From Crocodylus rhombifer (lineage: Eukaryota; Chordata; Crocodylia; Crocodylidae), in NCBI GenBank assembly GCA_038503035.1, contig JAVSML010021662.1, forward strand, positions 248,001 to 312,000: a DNA stretch of 64,000 nucleotides, given 5' to 3'. Below, in pieces: positions 1 to 11,204 of the stretch. The position numbers and the translations under genes are program-made. The notes beneath the pieces were generated by a model that was not told where the DNA came from, made no database searches, and was given only the letters and a program-made list of their open reading frames with translations. Position 1 is the stretch's first letter; each line of letters begins with the position of its first letter.

Positions 1-524
1 CAGCTCATAAAAGCTTGTCCCAAGCTTACAGGCCTTTATTAAATACTTCAGTTTGGAGTACTTTAAACATCAATGCTAAAACGGATGGCAACTTCTAAGG
101 CACAGACAGAATTGACAATTTTTCCTTGGTCTGGCCTTTGAAAGCACTCTACAGCCCTGACCAAACAGAAATGCACAGCTGAGAAATGCTGAAAAGGGCC
201 TAATCCCACAAAAATTAGGTGGGGGATGGGGGACCTCCAATCCACTGACCCCACCCTCCAGCATGGGCTGGGGGACCCCTAGAATGTGCTGATTCTGCTC
301 CCTTTCCCCTCTCCCATTCTGCAAATAGCATCTAGGCTGAGAGGGGATGTGGCATTGCTACAGAAAGCAGGCTGCAAGCTCACAGCAAGCAGCTGGAATG
401 CCCAACTTGGGGAGCCAATAGCAAACTTTTATTGGGTCTGGGAAACTGTTGTGACTCGTAGCACCTGTCTGTGCCCTTATTGGCTTCTATTCTATGCAGG
501 AGAGCACACAAACATCAGCAGACT
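1..524. other. no gene recognised
   Basis: Short open frames exist on both strands, but none resembles a known protein and none has convincing splice or promoter signals. I see no clear repeat boundary here. Confidence 0.5.
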
Positions 525-648
525 CTCCCTACACCTGAAGAATGGTGTTTGTGCCTGAAAGCCTGCAAAGAGCAATCTTTTCAACTATTTAGTTGGTCTA
601 ATAAAAGATATCACATCTACCCAAAGAACCTTGTCCACCTATCTACTT
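525..648 (+). repeat. dispersed repeat, copy 1
   Basis: This segment contains the phrases GAAGAATGGTGTTTGTGCCT, AACTATTTAGTTGGTC and TAATAAAAGATATCAC. The same series occurs in reverse complement at about 21,028-21,130, so this is an interspersed repeat present at least twice in the window in opposite orientations. Similar 'association with AATAAAAGATAT' repeats are common in reptile genomes, but I cannot name the family with certainty. Confidence 0.65.
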
Positions 649-1330
649 AGACCAATACAGCTACAACCAACAGCCCTAAAGAAAGACTTTGACTTTTTTT
701 CTGGATTCAGTGGAATATCTATGTTGAAAGAAATGGATCTACCACTAATTACACTAACTCAAAATCTAGTCTTTTTGACTTAAGGACTATATTGCAAAAC
801 AGCATCTAATGGAAATATTGATGAAAAGTGCTGAAATTTTTTCCAGTGGAGAATGTCATTGTTGAAACTGAAGCTTCCTGCAGATATATGCCAATTTTGG
901 TGAAATTTCATTGGTTGGGGGATGTGGCGGGGACACCACCATGGAAAATACTTACCTAGAGGAAGAGAGGCACAGAGCCAAAGAAACACTTCTGGGGACC
1001 GGAAGTGTAGATGGAGTGGGACTGATGAAGAAAAAAATGCTGCACCAGAGAAAGGAGAAAAAAAAATGCCCCAGGCCAAGGGAGAGCTGGGAGCAGTGGC
1101 GGCGCCGGCGCTGGCATGGGCCCGATTTACGGCAGCCTGCTGACACCAATTCATTGGCTGGACCCCTGGGGAACGTATAAAAGCTTCATTGGATGATGAT
1201 CGAGAAGGACCAGATGCGAGTCCTCTGGGGGCCCCAGAGTGGCCAGGAGCTGTTTGCAGTCCCTCAGAGTGCATCTGGTGGCAGCCCAGGAGGGGCCCAC
1301 TAGGGAAAAGTTAAGCCCAGGGGGGCATAA
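649..1330. other. unresolved GC-rich block with a TATA box
   Basis: From about 911 the sequence becomes purine- and GC-rich and carries a good TATA motif (GTATAAAAGC near 1175) on the plus strand. GC-rich, promoter-bearing blocks like this are often LTRs in such genomes, but I found no TG...CA ends with a target duplication. The overlapping frames on both strands show no recognisable domain. I leave it unclassified. Confidence 0.25.
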
Positions 1331-2050
1331 TTACTTACCAGAAACTAAACTTTGGATCCTGGATTTGACCAGCTGGGAGTAGGACAATGTTCAACCTAAA
1401 AAAGAGAATGAAGAGGATCCATGGGCAGTTGGGGACCCACATCAGGAGGAGACAAGAACACACCAAGGAACAAGGTAACTCGGCTTGGTAGAAGTACATA
1501 CCAGATGGCATATAGTCTAAAGCCAAACAATACACAATCCAAACTGGACTAGATTAATTTAAAAAGGGACAACAGATAAACCAATGCTGTGACGAATACT
1601 AGTCGCAGCCTGAAGTAGCATCTGGTTGGCATAAGGCGGGGTGTAGGGGAGGCGGAAGTCTGGACAGAAAGATTGAAGTGAGGACCCAGGAAAGGCAGGA
1701 CGCAAGATCTTCCTCCCAATAATGAATTCATTCCAACAAAGACATGGCAGGAAAGAATCCCCGGGGACCACCTGAGATATCTGACTGGACAGTGAGCTGT
1801 CAATCGTTAAAGTGATGGTGGCTCCTGAGAAGCCAGTTCGGGCAAAGCACGCTAGTGAGCGGCTCGGGAGGTTACAGGGGAGAATGGGAGGATTTAAAAA
1901 GCATTTTGATATGGTTTCAATATTCCACATAGACAGTTTTGTAGATGTGTCCATTTTCAAAACTAACACAACTTTTCATTTTTAAATGAGTTTTATTTCA
2001 TATAACATTTTTTAAAGAAATGGAAAATGTTATAACTGAAGCAAAGAGTT
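1331..2050. other. no gene recognised
   Basis: A 136-codon minus-strand frame (1,559-1,969) matches nothing I know, and its opposite strand is similarly open, which argues for base composition rather than coding. A TGTGACGAATAC start near 1,589 resembles an LTR end, but no partner end was found. Confidence 0.35.
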
Positions 2051-2740
2051 TTGAGTGATACATAGCAAAAATGTTCAAGAAATATCCTCTGATCTCAGCC
2101 CCAAGCACAGCCTGGCAGAGAGGAGGGAGGGTGGTTTCTGTAACCACAGCAACCCCAGCCTTGCAGTGCACCACAGCCCAGTAGGGGGAAGGGGGGGAGC
2201 TATAGGGGAAAGAGTACAGGCTCAGGCCCCCAAGAGCCACCCTGGCCAGTCTGCAGTGCACTGCTGCTTGCCCAGGGGCGGGGAGGAGTGGGGGCTGTGA
2301 GGGAAGGTCTCCCAAGTCTCTCGCCTGCTGCAGCCCCAACCAAGCAAAAGAGCCAGCGCTGCTGTGGGGGAAGGGCTCTGTGGTTTCTGTGGGGGGAGAG
2401 GGAAGGGACTCCCTCCTGCATGGATCCAGCCTGCCTCCCTGAGCCAGCAAGTTGTGGTGGGGCCATCATGGTGGGGGGCCTCTGTTCTCCCCTTGCCACT
2501 GCTGATAGTCACCAACTGGTGGAGGGGCAGGGCTCGGGAGAGGCATCACTCTGGATCCTCCTGAGAGGCATGTGGGAATGCCCCCAGTGGCCAGCATAGG
2601 CAGGCTGCAATCCTTCCCCACCAAACAGCGAATGTCTGTTCGGTTCATTCCTGCTCTAACTTATCACGCTTTAAGTAGAGTGCGATAAATTAGAGTGCTT
2701 CTGCTGGGGGCTTTTTGAACTTCTATACTTAGCCGTAAGA
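2051..2740. repeat. GC-rich interspersed block, probable non-autonomous element
   Basis: A sharply GC-rich island in AT-rich surroundings, open in several frames on both strands. Near its right edge (about 2,653-2,697) is an imperfect hairpin, with CTCTAACTTATCACGCT facing AGTGCGATAAATTAGAG. The composition and hairpin suggest a DNA-transposon remnant. No target duplication was found, so the class and exact ends are unknown. Confidence 0.3.
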
Positions 2741-3509
2741 GTCTAATACAGCCAGGGTCGGAGTAAATTGGTTCCTTAGTTCAAGCTGTAGCAGTTAATG
2801 CTTTTAGCTCTGAGAGCCTCCAGGAAGACCTCGATGTATAGCTTGAGATGGTAACCATTGCACAGTTCCTGTCCAGTGTCTACTTTTTATGTGTTTGTTC
2901 CAATTGTTTCTAGTAGCAACTGGAGAACAGATTATACAAAGGTCAGTTCAATCTCCCTGCCAAATCAGTTGTAGTCCTCAGAGGAAATGCTTAACAATGG
3001 TGCCAATTGTGCCAGTGTTACTTTTAGTAGTAATCACTTTATTTATAAAACAGCCTTGCCACCTGCCTGAGTGTTCGAGCTGCTGAGCCAAGTAAAACAA
3101 AATGACAATTAAAGTGTCATAAAATCTGTATTATGAATACCAGGAGGAATGTGAAATGATGGATATATCATATGCCTTGACTGTCCTTAAAGCAAATAAA
3201 CAAAAACAAAACAGAACGACCCCTCTCCCAAAATACTATAGTGTTCCAGCTTCAAGATAGGAGTTACCACAATCAGAGTTTAGCTCAAAATGATTGTAAA
3301 GCATGATGGAAGGTCTGAATGGACTCTAATAGGACCCCTCAATAAAATGGCAATGGTACTGAGACCCACTCACAAGCATGACTAGAAGGCGTTCTCATAG
3401 TAATGACTCTGATCAGTCAATCTTCCATGAAGTGTTCCCCACCCCAAACCCTTTCTTGAAATATATATGCAAACACAACTTCCTTGTTCCAGTCACCAGA
3501 GCTACCTTT
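2741..3509. other. no gene or repeat recognised
   Basis: AT-rich sequence with no frame resembling a known protein and no repeat boundary that I can define. Confidence 0.5.
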
Positions 3510-4767
3510 CATAGATTTAATAGATTTCTAGGGGTGTAAGAGACCTATTGGATCACAGAGTCTGACCCCCTGTTCTGGGCAGGAGAAAGCAATGGGGTCA
3601 AGCAACCCCAGCCAGGTGCTTGTCTAATCTCCTTTTGAACACCTCCAAGGTAGGGGAAAGCACCATCTCCCTGGAAGCCCATTCCATATTTTGGCAACCT
3701 TCACCATAAAGAATTTCTTCATGATGTCCAATCTAAAACTACCCTCCTTCAGTTTTTGGCTGTTATTTCTAGTAAGCATGAGAGACACGCTGGTAAACAG
3801 AGTATCCCCTATTCCCTGCTGACCCCCTCTGATGAGTTTGTAGACAGCCACGAGATCACCTCTCAGCCTTCTCTTGTTGAGGTTGAAGAGATTCAGATCC
3901 CTCAATCTGTGTTCATAGGATCTTACCTGCAGGCCTTCAACCATACGAATAGCCCTCCTCTGAACCCTTTCCAGGTTATCCACATACCTCTTGAAGTGTG
4001 GCACCCAAAACTGGATGCAGTACTGCAGCTGTGGCCTCACCAATGCTGCATAGAGGGGGAGTATCACCTCTCTAGACCTCTCATGATGCACCTACGAATG
4101 CAGGAAAGAATGTGGTTAGCCTTACTTATTACCTCGTCACATTGGAGACTAATGTTCATTTTTGCATCTACTATGACTCCAATATCCCTTTCCACTGCTG
4201 TGCTACTTAGAATGTACTTCCCAGTCTGTAGGTGTACTGGTGATTCTTTTTCCCCAGGTGTAGCACTTTGCACTTATTTTCGTTAAATTGCATCCTATTC
4301 TGATCCACCCACTTCCCCAGTCTATTTAAATGTGCCTGAATTAGCTCCCTACCCTCTAGTGTGCTTGCTATACCCCACAGTCTGGTGTCGTCTGCGAATT
4401 TGGACAAAGTGCTTTCTCCACCCTCATCACTGATGAAGTTTTTGCACAGTACTGGTCCAAGGACAGAGCCGTAGGGGACACCACTGCCCACATCTCTCCA
4501 GGTAGAAACTGACCCATCTACCACCACCCTCTGGGTGCATCCCATAAGCCAGTTTTCCACCCACCTGACTGTGAAAAAATCCACATCACATCTACTTAGT
4601 TTATTTGTAAGAACTGGGTGCAACACTGTATCAAAAGCCTTTTTAAAATCCAGGTAAATAACATCTACCTCTACTCCTGCATCTAAGCACTTTCTGACCT
4701 GGTCATAAAAAGAGACCAGGTTAGTCGGGCAGGATTTGCCTGCTATAAAACCATGCTGGTTGCCCAT
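3510..4767 (-). mobile_element. CR1 LINE, 5'-truncated, reverse transcriptase region and 3' end
   Basis: This is the C-terminal half of the CR1 ORF2 protein plus its short 3' UTR, read on the minus strand. The frame at 4,767-4,207 begins in the RT fingers (NQHGFIAGKS) and carries palm motif A (YLDFKKAFDTV), the SVLGPVL loop and the catalytic FADD box. The next frames (4,273-4,064 and 4,091-3,624) continue with the CR1 thumb and C-terminal region (ILPLYAALVRPQLQYCIQFW, LERVQRRAIRM, LRGDLVAVYKLIRG). Overlapping frames show at least two frameshifts, so the copy is dead although the catalytic residues remain. The usual VPQGS reads VPYGS. The 3' end is the minus-strand repeat-like tail at about 3,510-3,640. 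The 5' break lies close to 4,767. This is a typical truncated CR1 insertion. Confidence 0.93.
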
Positions 4768-5579
4768 CTGGAGTAGGGAAACTGTGCTATTTCTTTTTCT
4801 CTGAAAGGAAACTCAATTAGGCCTAAGCACTGATTCAATTCTGAACTTGGCCATGTCTTCCCTGTGGCTCACTAACAGTCTCTGAGGGATTCCTAAACTT
4901 TTACTTCTCTGCACTTTGAGTTATGGCAAGCATCAGCAGCTACAAATGTGCAGCAAAATCCAAATGTAGCAGTTTCACTATTTTCCACTCAGTGCCTAAA
5001 GCATGGAAGTACCTATGGTAGCAAAAAAACTTTACCAGCAAAGGGGCCTGTTTATTCAGGACATGGTATCTTAATCCCCCCTGAAGTACTGTATAAACAT
5101 AATTGTTTGGAGTGTTGTCATAATACTTAGTAAAGGAAAACTTTGTGAAGAGAAAAGACAATTTAGGAGAGATGGAGAATCTCAGCAAGGAAGAGGAATA
5201 TTTATCATTTAAATACATTTAAGACCAGTTATTTATCATGATAAGACATAGGAAAAGTGAGGGCAGTTATAAAGTGATGCTCTAAAATTAACTTAACAGA
5301 AGGGACATGCTATGATGCACAATACTGATGAATATTAAGAACTTTGCCAGAGGGAAGATTCAGATAAAGAATCTTCTTAATGTAGAGAATCATTGTACTT
5401 TAAAATTGTTTGAGAAACCATGGCTAGGGATAGAAATTACACATAAACTGGTATAAGTGATTGAAAACTGGTCTGAACATATAATAAGACAGAAGTTCAG
5501 TGCATGTAGACTAATATCAAAATGGCCAAACCAGTTTAATAATAGACTTGGATATGTTTAGTATCAAATTGAATTATTT
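4768..5579. other. no gene or repeat recognised
   Basis: AT-rich sequence without recognisable coding content or repeat ends. Confidence 0.5.
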
Positions 5580-6065
5580 CAAGTTAGACTGATCTATCGA
5601 ACTTCTGTCCCAGATCTGCTCCCAACACAAGTTTCCTCACAGTCCCCTAGATTCCCAGGATTCTATGTGGCCACCTGCTATACCACCCTCACAGGGCAGC
5701 CCACTGAAACATGGCTCATGCTCCACTAGTCCAGCTCAGTGCCTAGCTGGTCCCATCCCCGGGCTGTCACAGAGCTCAGGCAGCAAAACCTCTGCCTCTG
5801 TTCCCCAGCCTGCATCCTGCTGGCACCTGTCATCCCTGCAGGGCAGAGGGGTGTGGGAAGACCTGGTCTGCCATGCCCTGCCCCATCCCCTTCCCCACAT
5901 TGTCAGGCAGACCAGGGCTCAGGGGACCCCAGACTAGGGTAGGGGAAACTCCCTGGGGCATGGGGCTCCCCAGGCATGGTCAGAAGCCTGACTGTAGGAG
6001 CCAGCACCAGCCTGTAGGATGGCTTCACACCACCCACCTGTGGGCCCAGGCCTGAGAAGAAGGAG
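5580..6065. other. GC-rich block, unresolved
   Basis: A C-rich island with overlapping open frames in several registers (90, 67 and 60 codons), which reflects base composition. The islands of this kind in the window that can be delimited are DNA transposons or LTRs. I could not find ends or a target duplication for this one. Confidence 0.3.
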
Positions 6066-6445
6066 GATAGATTTTATGTCATTGCAAGCAAATGCCTTCT
6101 ATAGGTCAGTGCACTGAGAAGCCCACAAAGGAATCAAGCCAAATTTAAGAGCACTATTATTGTCATAAATCTCCAGCTCCCACTGGAAATCTTTGAAGAA
6201 CTGAATGAAGGAGTCAGGAAGTTGCCACGTGCATTCCTGAGTCATGAACATGTTCTTAACCCCTCTTCAAATATCTGTAGTCTCCTTTACATGGGCCACA
6301 GCTACGTGAGCTGTTTACTGCAGTTGCCTAGTTAGCTCCATAGTAAGTCTCTCAGCATCTACATGTGTGGCCTTATTAGACTTCAGAAAACTAATAAACT
6401 CCACAGAAAGGTAGTACTTGTAAATACAAGTACTACCCTGCTGCA

Positions 6446-7500
6446 TCTTGACACTGGATTTGGACCCAGCACCTATACCTTTGTTCTGGGCAGGCACAAC
6501 CCACAGACTGACCACAACACCTGCCAGTCGATAATAGGTGAATTTATTGATACAGAGTAAGAACAGAAAAGCAACAATACAATTAAACAATTCCGTATCT
6601 ACCAATCCTAGGGCTGTCATCAGAGTCAAAGTACATCTGGTTAGGGTGCAGGCTCCACTTTCAGGCTCTCTCTCTTAGGTTTGGAGGTGAGATGCTGATG
6701 CCCAGAGTCCCCCTCCAGTGGGGTGCATGACATGGGTTTTTGGTGTGTACCCTCTGTCCATGGTGGCCTTGGGGACCCTTCGCAGGAGACAGGGAATGGA
6801 GATGGGGATAGGGAACCCCTCTCAGGGAGGAGAAGGAAGAAGACAACAAGGAGGGATGGGAGGGACAGACAAGACAAAGGGAGGGGACAGGCAAGACAAA
6901 GGGAGGGACAGGAGGGATAAGAAGGAACTTGGAGGGACCAGAAGGATGGACAAGACAAAGGAAGGGGACCCTCTGTTTCTCTCAAGTCTCTGCTTTTGTA
7001 TTCTGCTTCCCCCTTGTTGACTTCTGATGACTCTTCATTCATGGCTATCTTTCGTTGGTTGTCTCTCTGGGGTCACACATCCACATAGCCTTCCGGGCCT
7101 TGTCCTAATTTGGTCTGCTCTCACAAAACCAGGACTTAGGCCCCCCTTTTCTCTGAGGCCTTGTTGCTGTTGTTAGTTATCTTGTGGTATGAGACATACT
7201 TTATTTGCTTCCCAGGTTGTGTGTCCTTGTTGTGGCAGACAACTTGTCTGCCTTGAAGGCTGTGATCTCATGTTACAGCATGCCCCCTTTCAATTTTCAG
7301 GCTGTGTCCATCTGTTGGCCTTGTTGTGCTAGTCTGTCTACTTCCAGGGCTATGAGAAACTATGTGTGTGTTTCCCAAGCTCTTTAGAAATTCAGTTAAC
7401 CCCTGCCACCTATCTTGACCCCTTATAATGCATATATCTATACCTATAAGCCAATTCCCAAAAAAACCCCAGGCCTTTAAATACTGTTTCTAAGCCAATA
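6446..7500 (-). mobile_element. 1,055-bp insertion inside the family A element, possibly a solo LTR
   Basis: Comparison with the uninterrupted copy near 30.43 kb shows that this stretch is inserted. It is flanked by a 5-bp direct repeat CTGCA (6,441-6,445 and 7,501-7,505), the size typical of LTR elements. On the minus strand there is a TATA-like ATTATAAGGG near 7,430 and an AATAAA at 6,543-6,548. The termini are not the canonical TG...CA, so the LTR call is tentative. It contains a purine-rich tandem block. Confidence 0.55.
6785..6966. repeat. purine-rich degenerate tandem repeat
   Basis: The plus strand is almost entirely A and G for about 180 bp. A unit near 22-24 bp recurs around the core ACAAGACAAAGG(G)AGGGG (for example near 6,868, 6,890 and 6,950). 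This is a decayed minisatellite. Long mirror-like purine tracts of this kind can form triplex DNA, which is an inference from composition. Confidence 0.7.
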
Positions 7501-7840
7501 CTGCAGAGTATTTTACTCCACAGCAATGCATGTGTAGACATCGATGTGGCTTGTTGGGGCACAAGGGTGCTTCAGTGCAGGGGCTGTGTGCTAGCTAGCC
7601 CCACACTGAAATACCCTTGTGCCCCATTCAGCCCCTCTGTAACACCTTGAGCAAAGCAGGAGCAGCCTCAGACTAGGAGGCTGACCTCTGAGGCTCCCTG
7701 CCTGCCAGAGCTACTCCGACCCAACTCAACATGCTGCAGTCCTGGGTGGATGTTCAAACAGTATACCCAGGAGCAATGAACTGGCACAATACGCACCAGA
7801 GTTTATTGTTACACCTTAATTGCATGTGTAGAGGTGTTTA

Positions 7841-8520
7841 CAGTGTTGGATGATAGTATTCTACGGAAGATAAAAAATTCCCAATGGAGATGATCTGAAC
7901 TGAAACATGAAGATACCACATATAGAGACTCATTAAGAACTTGAAAGCACTTGTATAAATTACTTCCATCTCTGAGCTGATGCATTAATATCAAGGATAC
8001 CTCCACTATAGTCCCAGATCATATGCATGACCATAGCTGCACTCATTGGTTGCATGAGGGAACAGACACTCATCCTGCAGCTAAGTAATATATTCACAAG
8101 TCCAAAGATAGATATACAAACCTTTCCACCCAAGAATCCCAATGTGTAAAAGGAAATAAAGGATGTTTCTTTCATAAATTACATGGCATAAGGAGTAGAA
8201 TTATTATAGTAGGTATGAATAAAAGGTTAGTTTTCTTTGCACATCCATTTATTTGCAGCAAACATAGTAGGTACAATAATTTAAATAATTTAAAGGAAGG
8301 AAAACTTAATTTGAAGCCACCTCTGTGACCATCTCTGGAGGAAAGGTAATCAAATGCAAAGATAAAAGTATTTTAATAGATCTGTAGTTCTATATCTCTG
8401 GATGAGAACCAGTTCAGGGATACTCAACTGTATACACATCTACTACTAATTCACACACTTTTGCATGTATAATATGGAGAGTACAGATTAATTGAACAAA
8501 TGAGGCACTGTCCAAATGGT
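7841..8520. other. no gene or repeat recognised
   Basis: AT-rich sequence. The two minus-strand frames of 65 and 71 codons look like chance frames. Confidence 0.5.
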
Positions 8521-9030
8521 GGCCGCTGTGAAGGGTTAACCTGCAGCTTCTAGGCTCCCAGTTCAAGTACTACTCCCCTCATCACTTGGATGCTGCTACT
8601 GCCAGAGTCTCTGGGCTCCCCATCCCATTCTTGCTTTCATTTCTGCCCCTGCCCCTCATGGCTGGGCTGCCTATGGGACTAAGGGAGTCCATGGCTGGCC
8701 ACTGAGAAATTGCTGAACTAGTGCATACAAAAGAAACAAAGAAGTGGTTGTGGGCCAGTAAGGGGTGCTCCTGTGCTGAGCCACCCACCTTACTGCACCC
8801 GAACACCTTCCAGGCTCTGAGTGCCTCCCTAGGGTCGCCTCACACCTGGCTGACCCCTTTCTGGAAGCATACCCACTAGCCTGGGGGTAATATCGCCACC
8901 ACCCAGCGTCTGGATTGATCCTGGCTCTGTGCCCCCTAGGAAACACAGGCCTAGTAGCTCTTGAAGGTACTTGACCCACTTCAAGAAAGTGGGGTGCTTC
9001 CCTCAGTCTGAAGCACAAATAGTCATCTCC
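8521..9030. other. GC-rich flank of an LTR-like block, unresolved
   Basis: GC-rich sequence with a 125-codon minus-strand frame (8,671-9,048) of no recognisable family. It adjoins the LTR-like segment to its right and may belong to the same element, but I have no boundary to prove it. Confidence 0.25.
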
Positions 9031-9655
9031 CTTAGTCAGCTGAACCAAGGGAGCCCCAAGGCATAATCTAGTCCCTTTCTCAATAAGTCTCCCATGCTAG
9101 GTACAAAGGAAAACTTTATTGGTTACAAGGAGTAGGTTTGGAGTAGGGTACAGGGTAAAGTAATATCAGAGAAATCCTATAGAGCAAACAGGGTGGCTGG
9201 GTATCCTTTGATCACACATCTGAATTACTGAAAGCTATATCTCTAGCTAGATCTCAGGGAGCTTACTTATGAATATCCAGAGGCAGGTGGAGGTACCCTC
9301 TGGAGCCAGGCAGTTCATTGATCATGAGTTTCAAGAGAGAGAGCAAGTTTCAGATGGTCCAGCTTCTCTCTCTGAGTTTTCATCATGGCAACTGCTCCTC
9401 CTCCTGAGCAGTCCTTAACTTATATAGCCCTTACGACCTCATTTACCTGGTCCGATGGAGACCAGCAACTGTTGACTGCCAGCCAACCAATTTGAAATGC
9501 ATCACTGGTTGCTGAGTAGACCGGCATTGCACAGAACAATAGGGAACCCAAGCCCCACACCCACGTATGTGATTGCTAGTCACATAGGCAGAGGGAGCAG
9601 GTTACTCCCCTCCCTCAGGAATGTATCCAGCTGAGGTTACAACTCAGGGTCACAT
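9031..9655 (-). mobile_element. probable LTR fragment
   Basis: Read on the minus strand, this segment has the order expected of an LTR: a GC-mixed upstream part, a TATA box (TATATAAG, plus positions 9,419-9,426), then about 300 bp downstream a polyadenylation signal AATAAA (plus positions 9,115-9,120). I tested TG/CA ends and flanking duplications around both edges and found none convincing, so boundaries and family are open. Confidence 0.4.
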
Positions 9656-10552
9656 GAAGGGATGGGGCAGAGGAGTGCCCATGGTAAGCAAATTGTCAGG
9701 TAGCAGAGTTTTGGAGAGAGACAGGGATGGTATTCTGCCACAGAAGCTAGTATCAGTTTCCTTGGACAATGGAGCATTCTCACTTTTTGTTGTTCAGGTA
9801 CACAACCTGAGCTTCCCTTGGACCTCTGGTTGATTCTTGGTGGACGGTGTAAAAACATGTCTACTTGCAAAATATTAAATCAGTCATTAATTGTATCTCT
9901 ATAGATATGTGTGAATATGTATGAATGCATACACTTTGGTTAGTCTAGAAGGTGCAAAGAAAGGAGACAAAGCTGGAACACAAGCGGCATGGAAACCTGT
10001 TTGCTAAATCAATGCTGATTCCATTCATCGTGACAACCAGGTGGCAGAAATAGCCAAGAGTGCTTTTCATTCTTTGTACATGACTATAAAGTTGTTGAGA
10101 GGAACTGTTGTTGCTATATAGGATTCTGTGGCCAGAAGATGCAAAATACAAGCATATAAGCACTTGAAAGAAAGAACACAAAAACATCCTAGCAACAGAG
10201 GAGCATAAACTTATAAAGTAGAAGAAATGATCGCTTGAGGATTCTTCAGATTGTTTCTATGGTTATTCAACTTGCTGCTTTATTCTCTGAGATAATTCCA
10301 TAAAACTATTAGGACCAAAGACATACAAGAAACTGCATCTGCCACTACCCTGAGTGACTCAAATTGTTTGTTTTTCAACTATGAAATGGCAAAGAAACTG
10401 TACAAGTATTCCTTAATGCAATTTACTATCCTACCACCATCTGCTACATTTGGCACTGACTGTATGGTTGAAATCCCTTTTATAAATGTGCCATGAACCA
10501 GGAAGCTGATTTAGACCAGAACCAATTAGTGTTACCAGCCCTTCCTAAACCA
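9656..10552. other. no gene or repeat recognised
   Basis: Mostly AT-rich sequence. Nothing in the short frames resembles a known protein. Confidence 0.5.
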
Positions 10553-10562
10553 TGTGCGTGCG

Positions 10563-10605
<43 letters not shown>
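10553..10605. repeat. compound (TG/CG)n-(CA)n microsatellite
   Basis: A run of alternating purine and pyrimidine: TGCGTG, then five to six CG steps, then about 18 CA units. The uninterrupted alternation of some 53 bp is a strong candidate for left-handed Z-DNA and for length polymorphism. Confidence 0.97.
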
Positions 10606-10607
<2 letters not shown>

Positions 10608-10889
10608 TATTTTTCAACTGTATGTCTTCAAATGCATTCAGGAATTTTAGATTATTATTATTGCACCTCCATCCCATTCAATGAATTGTTGATGCTAATA
10701 ATTAGCATCAGGATCATTGTGGGCCAAGGCCCACATAGACAACACAGCTTGGTCACTTGTTCTTTCACTCTTGACATGCAAACTAAGGAAAATAAAATTA
10801 CTTCACTGAAAATAAGAAATCTTATCACATATGTCCCGTGACACTTTGTCCATCATTACATGTGAATGTAAGCCATGATTCAAACGGAG

Positions 10890-10985
10890 TTCACTTGATA
10901 TTTAAGTAAAAGCACGTCAGCTCATGTGAATCAGCGTAACTCCTGATTTCAGTGAAACTATTCCAATTTACAGCAAATAAGTGTA
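10890..10985. repeat. short palindrome-type interspersed repeat
   Basis: The segment CAGCTCATGTGAATCAGCGT...CTCCTGATTTCAGTGAAAC...CCAATTTACAGC has the layout of the widespread amniote repeat whose two halves flank 'tcAGTGaaactat'-type sequence. A related segment lies at about 19,335-19,440. Divergence is high, so I treat it as an old relic. Confidence 0.45.
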
Positions 10986-11204
10986 CAGATGTCCTGTCCA
11001 TGTCTCTAGGTCTCATTCCCATTGCCGTTTAATTGTGGATTGGTGGGATCTTGCCTATTTCTAGTTCTGCTTTAAAGAATACTCTGTAATAATGCCTCAG
11101 TGAAGGAGTCTACAATTTTACGTACTCTGCATTATGGCACATCCTTCTGAGGGAGACTCAGATGGAAGATTTGAATAGGGACAGTCAGACTCACTAAAGC
11201 TATT

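Larger units (their letters stand above)
6290..7840. mobile_element. miniature DNA transposon (family A), split by a later insertion
   Basis: Two separated parts, 6,290-6,445 and 7,501-7,840, match in order and orientation a single element at about 30,280-30,765. Shared landmarks are GTTTACTGCAG, TTAGCTCC(A)GAGTAA, ACTAATAAACTC, the hairpin around CAGAGTTTATTG and the tail TGCATGTGTAG. The element has internal inverted repeats and encodes nothing. The intact copy is about 480 bp, so about 1,055 bp here belong to an insertion. No protein that could move it is present. Confidence 0.75.

Noticed and set aside
1335..1535. Small minus-strand membrane protein
   Set aside because: The 66-codon hydrophobic frame is AT-driven and lacks any supporting signal.
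3756..4286. 176-codon plus-strand frame
   Set aside because: It is the antisense shadow of the CR1 reverse-transcriptase region on the minus strand.
8527..9654. LTR with TGTGA...TCACA ends
   Set aside because: The two ends match by eye, but the flanks show no duplication, and the promoter and poly(A) signals suggest a shorter element on the minus strand.
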